From Eucommia ulmoides (taxonomy: Eukaryota; Streptophyta; Magnoliopsida; Garryales; Eucommiaceae), in assembly GCA_016647705.1 (NCBI GenBank), contig CM028327.1:41664517-41728516 (forward strand): DNA of 64,000 nt, written 5' to 3'. Shown in pieces: positions 34,244 to 44,517 of this stretch. The stretch's first letter is position 1, and every line of letters begins with the position of its first letter. A program made the position numbers and the translations under genes. The notes under the pieces are model-generated. The model had not been told where the DNA came from. It searched no databases and worked only from the letters and a program-made list of their open reading frames with translations.

Positions 34244-36463
34244 ACTCTTTCAATATTTCTTGTAAAAGAATTAATTCTCTCTCTCTCTCTCTCTTTTCCC
34301 TTCCAAAAATAATTTTTGGAAAATTACAATAAATTGACTATGCTAGCCTCCAATCTACTTTCTCTAGATTTATCGTGTGATCAGAATTAGGATTTATTAT
34401 TAGTGATGAAGCCAAAATCTGGTTCATCAGGAATGGTACTTTGGGATTCGGAATGGATGATCCTCTTAGCTTTAGTTTCTGTAAAACAATACACCGTGGG
34501 TGGGGCCTATCAGTGTTGCATTTCAAGTGTGATAATCGGTAGAATTTTTTCTCGTTATAATTTGACAGAGTATAAGTCAGGAAAACTGTGCATACCTAGC
34601 TAGACTTCTCTTGTAGAATTTATAGGGGATGGAAGACATGTTTGCCAAGTCTTCCGTGAATCTTGGTTTGTTCTCATCGATGTTGTGGATATTGTGGGAT
34701 ATGGAGTAATGGACAATTATTTGAAATCGTAACGGCTCTTTCCTAAATAGGAGGAGGCTGTTACAACTGTTTCCGAGCGGGTGCGATGGTGGCCAAGCGC
34801 ACCTCGGGTATCGATGACCACGCTCGGGGTAATGTGGATGAGGCCTCTGACTTGTTTTCTCGAGTAGGGACGATGGTTGTAAGCCTTTGGCTCTAGAATG
34901 GTAGTGGTTGATAACATGCATAGGGCACATGGCTGGTGATATGGGGGAACTCGCGTCCAATAGAATTCGCCCTTATCAATTAGGTTGTAAGTCTTTATTT
35001 GGGAGTGTTTTTCTTGTTTGGCTGGAGATGATGAAATGAAATCAAATTTTCAATGGACGCCTATTCAAAATTCAATTCCATGGCATGTGTTTCAATTATC
35101 TCTAAGCCAAACACGTCTTTAGGTTTAAAACCTTATTAATCAATTTTTATTAGCGTTGGACGATAGTCAAAAGTGCGACATATGACGAAATTTAACACAG
35201 TACACAAAGGGAAATAATAAATCATCACACTCGAGGGCACATAGATTTACATAGTTCAACATAGTTCTGCCTTACAATTTCACCAAACAATGCCAATAGG
35301 TAGTGTTGGATCCCTGATCTTCTTGAGTTTTTCCATATGCTAAACCCTAAACTCTTATCACTCTTCCCTCAATGTCTACGTCTCTTCTCTATCTATTTAT
35401 AGACCTCGGTTGTGGAAGGAACTGGTGGACAAATTATATATGAGAAAAAGAGTCTTATTTCATGAGATAATTTTTGGGATTGAGCGATGGCTGAAGACAT
35501 TAGACAACCATACAAAAATCAATTTTGTATGGTATATTATTTTTGTACCAATTAGTTTTGCAATTGTTGAACTTGTTGAATCTCACATCTCTTTTGTTAC
35601 ATGATCCTAAACTATATAAAGTTTAGGGCAATCTTTCTCTTTTAAGGTGTCTTTTGAGATAGTGCAATTCTTCTCTTTCAATGTTTCTTTTGAGAGTGAG
35701 TTAAGTCCATTTAGATTTCTACATATATCAGAGTCAAATATTTTATTTGATGTTTGGCGTGTTGAATTCCAAATCAATGTTAGGCCCTCGATATTCATTC
35801 GTAATGGTTTGTCAAAATTCACCCTATGCGTTAGCGATGTGTTGAAATCCACATTAATGTTGAGTCCTCGATATCCGTTCTTAGTAGTTTGTCAAAGTCT
35901 ACTATGTACGTGAAGGGACGTATTGAATCTCACGTCATTTGTGTTACTTAACTTGACTTACTTTCAAGCCGTCTTTTGAGATTCAATTATTGCCCATTGG
36001 GATTTTTACAAAACTAGACACACCCTTTGCCACATGTCTAATTTTTCGCTAAGAAAAACAAAAAGAATCCTAATTCTCTCTTGTAGAAAAAAGAGGTAAA
36101 ACTAATTGGATGGAAAAAAACAAACAAAAAGGAATGGGTGGACCAACAGAATGGAATCTGCCGGCGCCGGAGCTGTCCCACCGGCCCTCCATTGTCGCAG
36201 GGCGGACCCCGAGATTTGGTTGTGACGTCGCGGTCAAGGAGGGACATGTTCACAAGGAAATGCCGATTTGCTTCATCGGGACATGGGTTTTACCACAAAA
36301 CACATCATTTGTCTTGTCTTGTGCTGCTTTTCCCATGAAATATTGACCAAATCTCCCCCACATTTTGACACCTGTCGGTACGACCGGTTCTATCCGTTTC
36401 ATTCTCGTCATTTTATATTTGTATTGAATATTTTTTTTATTAGATATCAAAATGAAATGGATG
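34244..36463. other. Spacer between hydratase gene and MULE
   Basis: The hydratase 3' flank has a (CT)n tract at 34276-34294. Two TRIM-like fragments follow at 35575-35720 and 35755-36010. No gene was recognised; short frames here are scattered. Confidence 0.5.
35575..36010 (+). mobile_element. TRIM-like LTR fragments in intergenic DNA
   Basis: A run of degenerate copies starting TTGTTGAATCTCACATC, with TATATAAAGTTTAGGGCAAT, then GTGTTGAATTCCAAATCAAT and TTGAAATCCACATTAATG. It ends GCCGTCTTTTGAGATTC. It matches the copies at 32306 and 32614. Old, broken and probably overlapping insertions. Confidence 0.5.
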
Positions 36464-36472
36464 AAATGTAAA

Positions 36473-36591
36473 GGGGAAAAGACTTTTTTGGTCCTTGAAA
36501 GATGGTCATAATATCTAATTGGTCCTTAAGATTTAAAACTCAATACATTTGATCTCAATATTTGAAAATCGTTTCAATTTGGCCCTTGAAG
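36473..36591 (+). repeat. MULE left terminal inverted repeat
   Basis: About 119 bp, including GGTCCTTGAAAGATGGTCAT, AACTCAATACATTTGATCTC and GAAAATCGTTTCAATTTGGC. It pairs with 41305-41422 with only scattered mismatches. Confidence 0.92.
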
Positions 36592-36813
36592 ACGAATCTC
36601 TGAAGTCAAAGTAACGGTCAACGTTACTTCTAGGGTATTTCGGTCATTTAAATACCCCCAACTGATTCCCTCCATATATATGTCCTCAACTGTTCAATTT
36701 TGCCGCGTTTTTCTGCCTTTCATGTGCCTATAAATTGGCCTCTACCCATCTCATTTGTTTAATCTTCTAGAGCTCAATTTTTTTTTCTTTGTTTATTGTG
36801 TCCCAAAAAAAAA

Positions 36814-37194
36814 ATGGAGGGTGAATACATTTGTAATTGTGGGAGAAAAGCGAAAATGGCAACGTCTTGGACTACACATAATCCCGGAAGGAGATTCTAT
36901 TCTTGTGGAAATTACAACCAGGTACATTTTATTTTTTATCATACCAATGTTTATGAAATATTTAAAAAACAAAATTCTAATTTCATTTTGTAGGCTAGAG
37001 GTTGTGGCTATTTCTGGTGGGTTGATCCTCGTATGTGTCCAAGATCAGCGGCAATAATACCGGGATTATTAAGAAAAATAAATGTTTTAGAAAAAGAGAA
37101 TAACCGAAGGAAGAATAAGGTGAATAAATTATGGATAACATTGATTGTTTCATGGGTGGTGTTTGTTCTCATTTGGAAAGGAACCCTAGTTTGA
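36814..37194 (+). CDS. GRF-type zinc-finger protein with C-terminal membrane segment, carried by the MULE
   Basis: Two exons, 36814-36921 and 36994-37194 (CAG|GTACAT ... TTTGTAG|GCT), give 102 residues. The GRF zinc finger spans about residues 6-48: CNCGRKAKMATSWT, then GRRFYSC, then RGCGYFWWVDP, with the expected Cys ligands and aromatic residues. A basic, possibly coiled segment (LRKINVLEKENNRRKNK) follows, then a hydrophobic tail (LWITLIVSWVVFVLIW) predicted to span a membrane. GRF fingers bind single-stranded nucleic acid in better known proteins. Small GRF proteins with such tails are abundant in plant genomes (At4g04775-like, from memory). Being inside the terminal repeats and opposite the transposase, it may be an accessory gene of the transposon. 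Intact as read. Confidence 0.85.
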
Positions 37195-37589
37195 TTTATT
37201 TATTTTTTTGTTTTTTTTTTTGTTTAACTAATGGTGTATTGTGTATTTTGTATTTTATTTCCTAATGAAACTCTTTTAATGATTGGTAATTTTGTATTTT
37301 TTAAGTCAAAAAAAAAAACAAAACATACAATTATAACTTAATTTTTCAGTGTTGATCAAAAAAGACATCCAAACACTGAAAAAACCATACAATCATAACT
37401 TAATTTTCAGTGTTGATCATCCAAATACTGAAAAAAAAAAAAAAAAAAAAAAAAAGATAAAAAAAAAAAAAAAAGACGTTCAAGGATAAAAAACACAGGA
37501 TTGATTAACCTCCAATACATAACCTTTAATAAGGGTCCAAATCTATACAAAACCTCCAAACAAAAACAACATACAACAGTTTCATACAA

Positions 37590-37954
37590 AAAAAAAAAAA
37601 AAAACAGCTGCAGTTGCCATCCATGAACCCTTAAAACAGCAATTTCATACCCAATCTATACAGAACCACCAAACAAAAACAACAACATACATCTGTTTCA
37701 TACCCCAAAAAAAAAAAAAAAAAACAGCTGCAGTTGCCATCATGAACCCCTAAAACAGCAGTTTCAAAACCAATCTATACAGAACCACCAAACAAAAACA
37801 GCAACACACATTTGTTTCATACCCCAAAAAAAAAAAACAACTGCAGTTTCCATCTTCAGCAGCTAAAACAACAGTTTCATACCCCAAAAAAAAAAAAAAA
37901 AAAACAGCTGCAGTAGCATCTCCAGCAGCATCTTCACCCTAAACACAACACACA
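37590..37954. repeat. ~100-bp tandem repeats at the transposase 3' end
   Basis: Three to four units with AACAGCTGCAGTTGCCATC, CATACCCAATCTATACAGAA and CAAACAAAAACAACA, separated by A tracts. On the minus strand they follow the transposase stop codon and would form its 3' UTR, between the two convergent genes. Confidence 0.75.
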
Positions 37955-40915
37955 TCATACCTGACCAATAGCTGCAGCAACATCTTTAGCAGCTCCAGCA
38001 GCATCTTCACCCCGTCCAGCAGCTCCTCCAGCAGCATCTCCAGCAACAGCTCCAGTAGTATCTTCAGCATCTCCAGCAACAGCTCCAGCAGCATCTTCAG
38101 CCTGTCCAATATATTAGTTGAAGTTAAAGTAATTAGAGAAAAAATTAAATTAATTGAAAGTTTTAAATGTTCATACCATTTTCTCTTTGGTCAATTTACA
38201 ACTTCGCTTGTTGTGCCCCGACTGTCCACATATACGACATGTAACTACATATTTCCTCTTCAACTTTGTTTGACTTTGTTGAGATTCATTGGACTCTCTT
38301 CTTCTCATTTTCTTTGGCCTTCCAACTTGCTTTGTGAAGCAAGGAGGCTTCACTTTTGGCAGTCCACTGCTCGGCCATAAATCAGAAGAATCCATTGGGT
38401 TGATCATCGGGGAATAGGTCTTCAAGTATCTCTCTATGCTATAGAATTCGCTCACATACTCCTCCGGATCAAGGCCCTTGTAGACAATGGCCGACACTAC
38501 ATGTGTACAAGGAATGCTAGTCAAATCCCATTTTCTACATGAACACGTCTTGGCCTCCAAATCCACGCTGTATTGATCACCCCTAATACAAGATATCTGA
38601 AATTTATCACCCCCAGCCCACTGTGGAATGCATCCGCTGATATTATCCTTAACAAGATCTAACCTTTTTTGAATTTTTGGACAAATTTTACCTGTCCACT
38701 TCTTTGCCCTTTCTCTGTTCACTGTCATCCGATTCATCAAAAGGTCTCTCACAACTTCTAACATGGTGATTATATCTTTTTCCCTTGCTTCAAGAATAAA
38801 TGAATTGAAACTCTCACATAAATTATTCAACAAAATGTCACACTTTGGGAGAACACTGAAATGAGACCTAGACCAATGCTTAGTTGGCTTATCATTGAAC
38901 CACGTTAGTGTATCTTTCTCCAATTTACCTAATTCTTCCATACAATTTTCAAACTTAATTGGAAGTGTAGCCCAGGCAGCCTTCCACATAAGGTCCTTAT
39001 AGACATTTCCCCTATATTTAACCTTGAAATTGTTGAACAAATGCCGAACACAATGCCTATTTTCAGCAAAAGGCATAATGTTATCAATGGCCCACAACAG
39101 TCCTTTTTGCTTATCCGAAATTATAGTGAAGCCTTCTTGCCTGTGTAGCTTCAAATCGTCATCTAGACATGCTAAAAACCAAGTCCACGAATCTTTATTC
39201 TCTATCTCTACAATAGCATAGGCAATTGGAAACATATTGTTGTTCCCATCTATGCCAATAGCAGCCAACAATTGACCCCCAATAGAGCCCTTAAGATGGC
39301 ACCCGTCAACACCTATAATAGGTCTACACATCGAGTACCCTTGCTTACAAGCTGCCAAACACACATACAAACACTCAAATTTAACTTTACCATCACAATC
39401 CGGATCAGAAACATGTAACCGAACTGTGGACCCGGGGTTTGTTCTCCTAAGTTCACAAACATAATCCTGAATTTTTTCATATTGATACTCCCGACTGCCC
39501 TCAATAACCAAAAGAGCCTTTTTCTTAGCCCTATAGACTTGTGTCTTAGACACAGTAACATTAAGATCATTTTGGACAGTCGTTTTAAAGGCTTTCAACC
39601 CCTATTTTGGTCCCTCAATTCTAATCTTTTCCATGTATTTGTTAGCCAACCATCTAGAACTTACATGCCTATTCCGAAAGTCCCTAGAGCATTGGTGTTG
39701 AGGTTGATAAGTTTTCACAACCAACCCTGTTTCTCCAGATGTACAAGATGCGAATATAACCCAAGGGCACCCTTCTTTGCAAACAGCCCTTACTCTCTTA
39801 GGTTCTCTCTTAGTAAACCTAATGTATTTTCCCATTTGAATTGCTTGATCTCTTACCGCCTGTTTAAATTCTTTAGAAGTACTAAAAACTATACCTAATT
39901 CGAATTTAATTTCCTTCGTTTCACGATTGAACTTGATTCTCTTACTTCTTTCGTCATCATCCGAGTCACATTGACTATTCATGTCATCACTGGATTCAAC
40001 ACAATCTTCTTCACATTCATTATTAATGTTATTATTTCTAGATTCATTAACATTAGAGCCAATTACATTCTCAGATTCAACATTGGTTCCCTTCCCATGT
40101 GATAAGCAACCCAATTGAGCCCATTTATCAACACAAACATTAAGCAATTCATCATCCACATTGATTTTGTACTCATTATCGGTAAAATCATGTTCATTAT
40201 ATTCAGATTCATCATCGGACTCTGAAATCACAGTCGAGTCGACAACTTTATCCTTACCACTACCCTCCACAAACATTTCAACCACTTCATTGTCTAGATA
40301 AGTGTTAATTGCATCTAAGAACTCTGCATCAGTTTTAATGGAAGCCAACCCCCCCAACAGATCTAATCCATATAAACAAATACAAAATGTAGCATCATTG
40401 GGGCCTCCTAATAACGTAGCAAATTGTTTCAATGATTGTATTGTCATTTTATCCCTAGATGCATAGTCGAAATAGCTCACCATACCCCCCAACATATTCA
40501 ACAATGGGCTCATGTATAAAGGAACCCCCATGATACACCCTGAGTGAAAACAGTTTAGAACCACTCCCTGACAACATAAATGTGTTATATACATCAGCAA
40601 CAAGCAAACACATTGGCATGAATAAAATAAAGAGCATGCATATCATAAACCAACACATACACATAAAACAACCAACACAAAACGGGATGAATAAAGAACA
40701 ATAAATAACACAGCATGAATAAAGAACAATAAACAACACAGCCTGAATAAAGAACAATAAAGAACACAAAACAGGATGATTAAAATATTCATCAACACAT
40801 TATTCAGAAAAGAAATCGTTCACTTTTTTTAACTAAGAAACAAATCGTTCATTTTTTATTACTTACTGTATATTGGAGTTCCAAACTTCTCCAAATCTTT
40901 CGTTCTTAGCGCCAT
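37955..40915 (-). CDS. MURA-like MULE transposase, two apparent lesions
   Basis: Minus-strand exons are 40867-40915 (starts MALRTKDLEKFGTPIY), 38177-40568 and 37955-38101, with GT-AG junctions in frame. Features in order: plant MULE N-terminus (LFSLRVYHGGSFIH), acidic region, MuDR-type zinc domain (RAVCKEGCPWVIFAS), DDE transposase core (VDGCHLKGS; IISDKQKGL; NNLCESFNSF), SWIM zinc finger (CSCRKWDLTSIPCTHV), CCHC knuckle (CRICGQSGHNKRSC) and an Ala/Gly-rich tail ending AAAIGQV. Two lesions are visible: a 1-base frame change at the G run near 40490 (YVGG to MVSYFDYA) and an in-frame TAG at 39602-39604. The rest is well preserved. Either this copy is recently dead or one lesion is a sequencing or assembly error. 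Confidence 0.88.
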
Positions 40916-41304
40916 CAGAAACCCTAGCTTCAATCGTTCACTTGAATGTCATCCCAAAGGCCTCTTCTTTCAACTGTCACAGGCGAAATGAGAATCAACT
41001 GATCAAAAACCCTTTGTTGTTTCGAAAACCCTTTATTTTTCACTCTAATCGTTTGATCAAAAACCCTTTTTTCGGTCGTTATCAGATAGATTTCGAACGA
41101 ACGAAAAGTTTATCTTTCGTTCATCGAAATCGAAGCTCCACTGTTTGCCTTGGAAAGGAACGACATTATGGACATGTCTTCTTGGAACTGATGAAATGGA
41201 ACGTTTGAATTGTAAAATTACGCATGTACCCTTGAGCCAATAATCATGTGCTTCTCACGTGCTGTTTTCGTCAATTTTCCCCAATTTTTGCTAACAGCGT
41301 TGGA

Positions 41305-41422
41305 CTCAAGGGCCAAATTGAAACGATTTTCAAATGTTGAGATCAAATGTGTTGAGTTTTAAATCTTAGGGGCTAATTAGACACTATAGTCATCTTTCAA
41401 GGACCAAAAAGGTATTTTCCCC
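41305..41422 (-). repeat. MULE right terminal inverted repeat
   Basis: The partner of 36473-36591. The minus-strand reading starts GGGGAAAATACCTTTTTGGT and runs to GGCCCTTGAG. It lies about 390 bases upstream of the transposase start codon and so probably holds its promoter. Confidence 0.92.
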
Positions 41423-41431
41423 AAATGTAAA

Positions 41432-44400
41432 TTAAAATTGTATAATTTTTATGAATTTAAACTATTGTGAACTTTCACAAAAATGAATTTTTTTGTTGGT
41501 GTTTATTTTTACAATTTGTGAGTTACTAAGAAAGTGACGTTAGTCATTTTTTGTAAATGTTCACTTTTATTTATTTTTCACTAAAAATTGACCAGTAAAT
41601 CTACCTTGTACCAATTGATGTTGCGGCAGTACCTAATATGCATTTGCTCGTGCCCCCAACCTGTAGGAGAAAGTGAGGCTTCCCATGGATCAATTACAGG
41701 GGTTTCACAGTACCGCGAAACGTTCCGTACCGTTCCTTGCTTGGTTATCTTTTGATCGAGTGTTATTTCTATAAAGAAGATACGTATATAAATGTAGATT
41801 AAATTTATAAGATTTTCATAAATCTAATCTGTGAATGTTCACGAAAATAAGGTGGCGTTTGGTAACCGTTTCTGTTTCCATTCCAGCAGTGGGATAGGAA
41901 TGGGATGGGATGAGATGAGAATTTTGTTTTCTTTTTTGGAGTAAAATCGCGTTTGGTAACGATAATTTTTTTTTTTTTGTTTTGGGAAGGGAATTGTGTT
42001 TAGTAACCATTTTATCCTAAAATCTTTTTTTTTTTTTTCTTTTCTGTTTTGGCCTGACGGCGGTGCTCCAGCGCCGGCGACGCAGGTGCTCCGGGCAACG
42101 GCCGCCGGCGATGACCGGACGGCGGTGGCGCCGGCATCGAAGACAATGGCGCCGTCGCCAACGATGGCCGGAAGTGGCCGGGAAATTTCCGGCGGGGGAC
42201 AGCGGCCGGAGGTACGGCGGCGGCGGACGGTGGCCAGCGGCCGGCGATGGTCGGCCGGTAGGTGAATAGTAATCATGTGTTTTGGGAATGGAATGGAAAT
42301 AATGAGAAACAACTTTTTTTTGTTTCTCATTTCTTAAGTAAAAAGTGGGCACAATTCTCAAATGAGAATGAAATGGAAACGAAAACAAAAATTACCAAAC
42401 GCTATTCCCAAATAGAATTTCTAAAAATCTGAAAATGAAATTGAAATTTTTGGGATGGGATGGGTTACCAAACGGGGCCTAAATTTTTTGATGGTGTTTA
42501 TTTCTATAAGTTATATTGGACTCCCGAGAAATAAGGGTAATACAGTTCAACAATTTATTAATCTCCTTTTATGAGGACTGTACTTTAAATAAAGATTAAA
42601 AAATTGTTATCTAATAATAAATTTTTAAAAAAAATAGAACAAAGATATTTTAATATATTGTATAAAGTCGATATCGAAATCACCCTAAAGTCTATAGAAT
42701 TTTATTTTTTATTTGAATTTTTTAATGATAGAAATATTTATTATAGTTGAAACTATTGAATATTTTTATATAATAATTAATGTTTATTATTAAAAAATTA
42801 AGAGATAATTAGTGAATAGTCTAAAATAGCAAGTATAATCTGTTATTAGTCTCATTTAAAACCTCAGTTTTGATTTAGTCTCTTAAATTGATTTTCACTT
42901 GCGTATTAGTACTGCATGTGCTTACATCTGTTTAACATTAGTTACAGATTACAAATATCACATGTATAGTTACATATATTTGTGTAATATTTGTTACATT
43001 TAATAAATATTTTACATACCAATTAAATACATGTAACTGTGAGAGTACAATGCATGTATTGAGTTTTACGCCTTTTTTTAATGTGCAAGACTAAAAAATA
43101 AGTTACAATTGCATGTGAAATTTTTTTTAAAATTAAAGGTAAAATAAAGAACTTGTCACATAAATACACGCAAATTAATTAAAAAATATATTTATTAAAA
43201 AGAATAATATATTTTTTTAAATTTAATTTTTTTATAAAATAAAAAAGAAGAGTGAGAATAATGTTAAGAGCCCAGCCCACCAAATACTGTGTCCATAACC
43301 CGTCTTTTTCTCTCTCATAAACTCATCATCTTCCACGCCTCCATTTTTCTTTTACTTTTTTCACCAGAAGAAGCCTAGAGCATTAGGCATGGGTTAATGA
43401 CACTTTGTTCCACCTAATTTAATTAAATTACACTTTGTGTCTGTATATTATTTTTCTTATTCTTTTAGTTTAGATTAAAATATAACATTCATATTTTCTG
43501 TTAAACTTAACATTCAAATCTCAAAAAATCAAAATTAATTAAATTATTTAAAATTAATTTATATTTATACTCCTAGATCGAATTGGATCTGTTCGATTTG
43601 AATAATATCCTTTTGTCCTTGATTTTTTTTTTTATGTATTAGGTCATCGAGACGGGACAGGTTAGGTATAAGGATAAATTTATTATTTTATAAAATTTTA
43701 TTATTTATTTAACCGTTACACTTAAATTTAGAGTAAAAAAAAAGAAATGTTGACGAAAATAGCATAGAGATATAAAGTATAATTTTGTCAAATGTGCAAA
43801 GTGTAATTCACCTTATTTGTTTTTTACCCTATCTATTTCCCCCTTTACTTGTAATAAATTAAATTTTTTTATTTAACCTAATAAAATATATTTAAAAATA
43901 AAGTAAATTAAATTTTTGTCTAAAACAAAAATACGTTTTATTTTAATTTTATTTTATCTTTATTGAAAATTAATAGAAATAAAATAAAGGGAGAAACGTA
44001 TAGTCGACCTTACATAAGTAGGATAAAGGCTTTAGTAGTTATTGTTGTTGCTTTAATAAGAGTAAAAGAAGGTGACATGTAAAATTTGAAAATAAAAGGG
44101 CTAAAATTGAATAAGACCAAAGTACAAGGGGGAGGAAAATGTAATTAGTGAAGAACCTATTATCAGAGAACAACATATAGATATATATAGAGAGAAGACA
44201 TTGATAAATACACCTTAACAGAATTGCCTCCCCTTTGCCATAGCCTCTCACTGAGAATCAACACATACATGTTCCTCCCCCACCCAACAAACCCACTTCC
44301 CCTCTTCTAGGGTAATATATATAGATAAATATATATATTTATATATATCTATATATATAATTGTTGTTCTGTTCAAGTATACCTCAATCAATTGTATTGT

Positions 44401-44517
44401 TTGAGGGAAGCCGATGAATCAGGATAAGCAATTTGATTCGTGACGCCGTGGATTTGGCGGGTGGGGAGAGAGGGGGAATAGGAGAGTAGGGTTAGGGTTT
44501 TGATCGAGAGATGTGGT
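41432..44517. other. Spacer between MULE and PP2C gene
   Basis: Holds the MITE at 41851-42479 and about 2 kb of AT-rich DNA without recognisable genes. The last 300 bases (pyrimidine-rich CCCCACCCAACAAACCC and TATATA runs at about 44320-44360) look like the PP2C promoter and 5' leader. Confidence 0.55.
41851..42479. mobile_element. PIF/Harbinger-type MITE, 629 bp
   Basis: TIRs GGTGGCGTTTGGTAACC and GGTTACCAAACGGGGCC are flanked by TAA duplications (41848-41850 and 42480-42482). The core is unusually GC-rich (GCGCCGGCGACGC, GGCGGCGGACGG) between AT-rich arms. It is the same length and plan as 54449-55077. Confidence 0.88.

Larger units (their letters stand above)
36473..41422. mobile_element. 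MULE DNA transposon with two convergent genes
   Basis: Terminal inverted repeats of about 119 bp (36473-36591 and 41305-41422), starting GGGGAAAAGAC and, reversed, GGGGAAAATACC, are flanked by a perfect 9-bp target duplication AAATGTAAA (36464-36472 and 41423-41431). This is diagnostic of the Mutator superfamily and indicates a relatively recent insertion. Inside, a MURA-type transposase gene runs leftward (37955-40915) and a small GRF zinc-finger gene runs rightward (36814-37194). The two-gene, convergent layout recalls maize MuDR, though the second gene is unrelated in sequence to mudrB as far as I can tell. The transposase has two apparent lesions, so this copy may need help in trans. Confidence 0.93.

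Noticed and set aside
34577-34960. 127-residue frame on the minus strand
   Set aside because: No recognisable domain, no splice or start context, and no conservation evidence.
40455-40769. Separate small membrane protein upstream of the transposase
   Set aside because: Its end (FSLRVYHGGSFIHEP) is the transposase N-terminus seen before the frame change; the rest is the transposase first intron.
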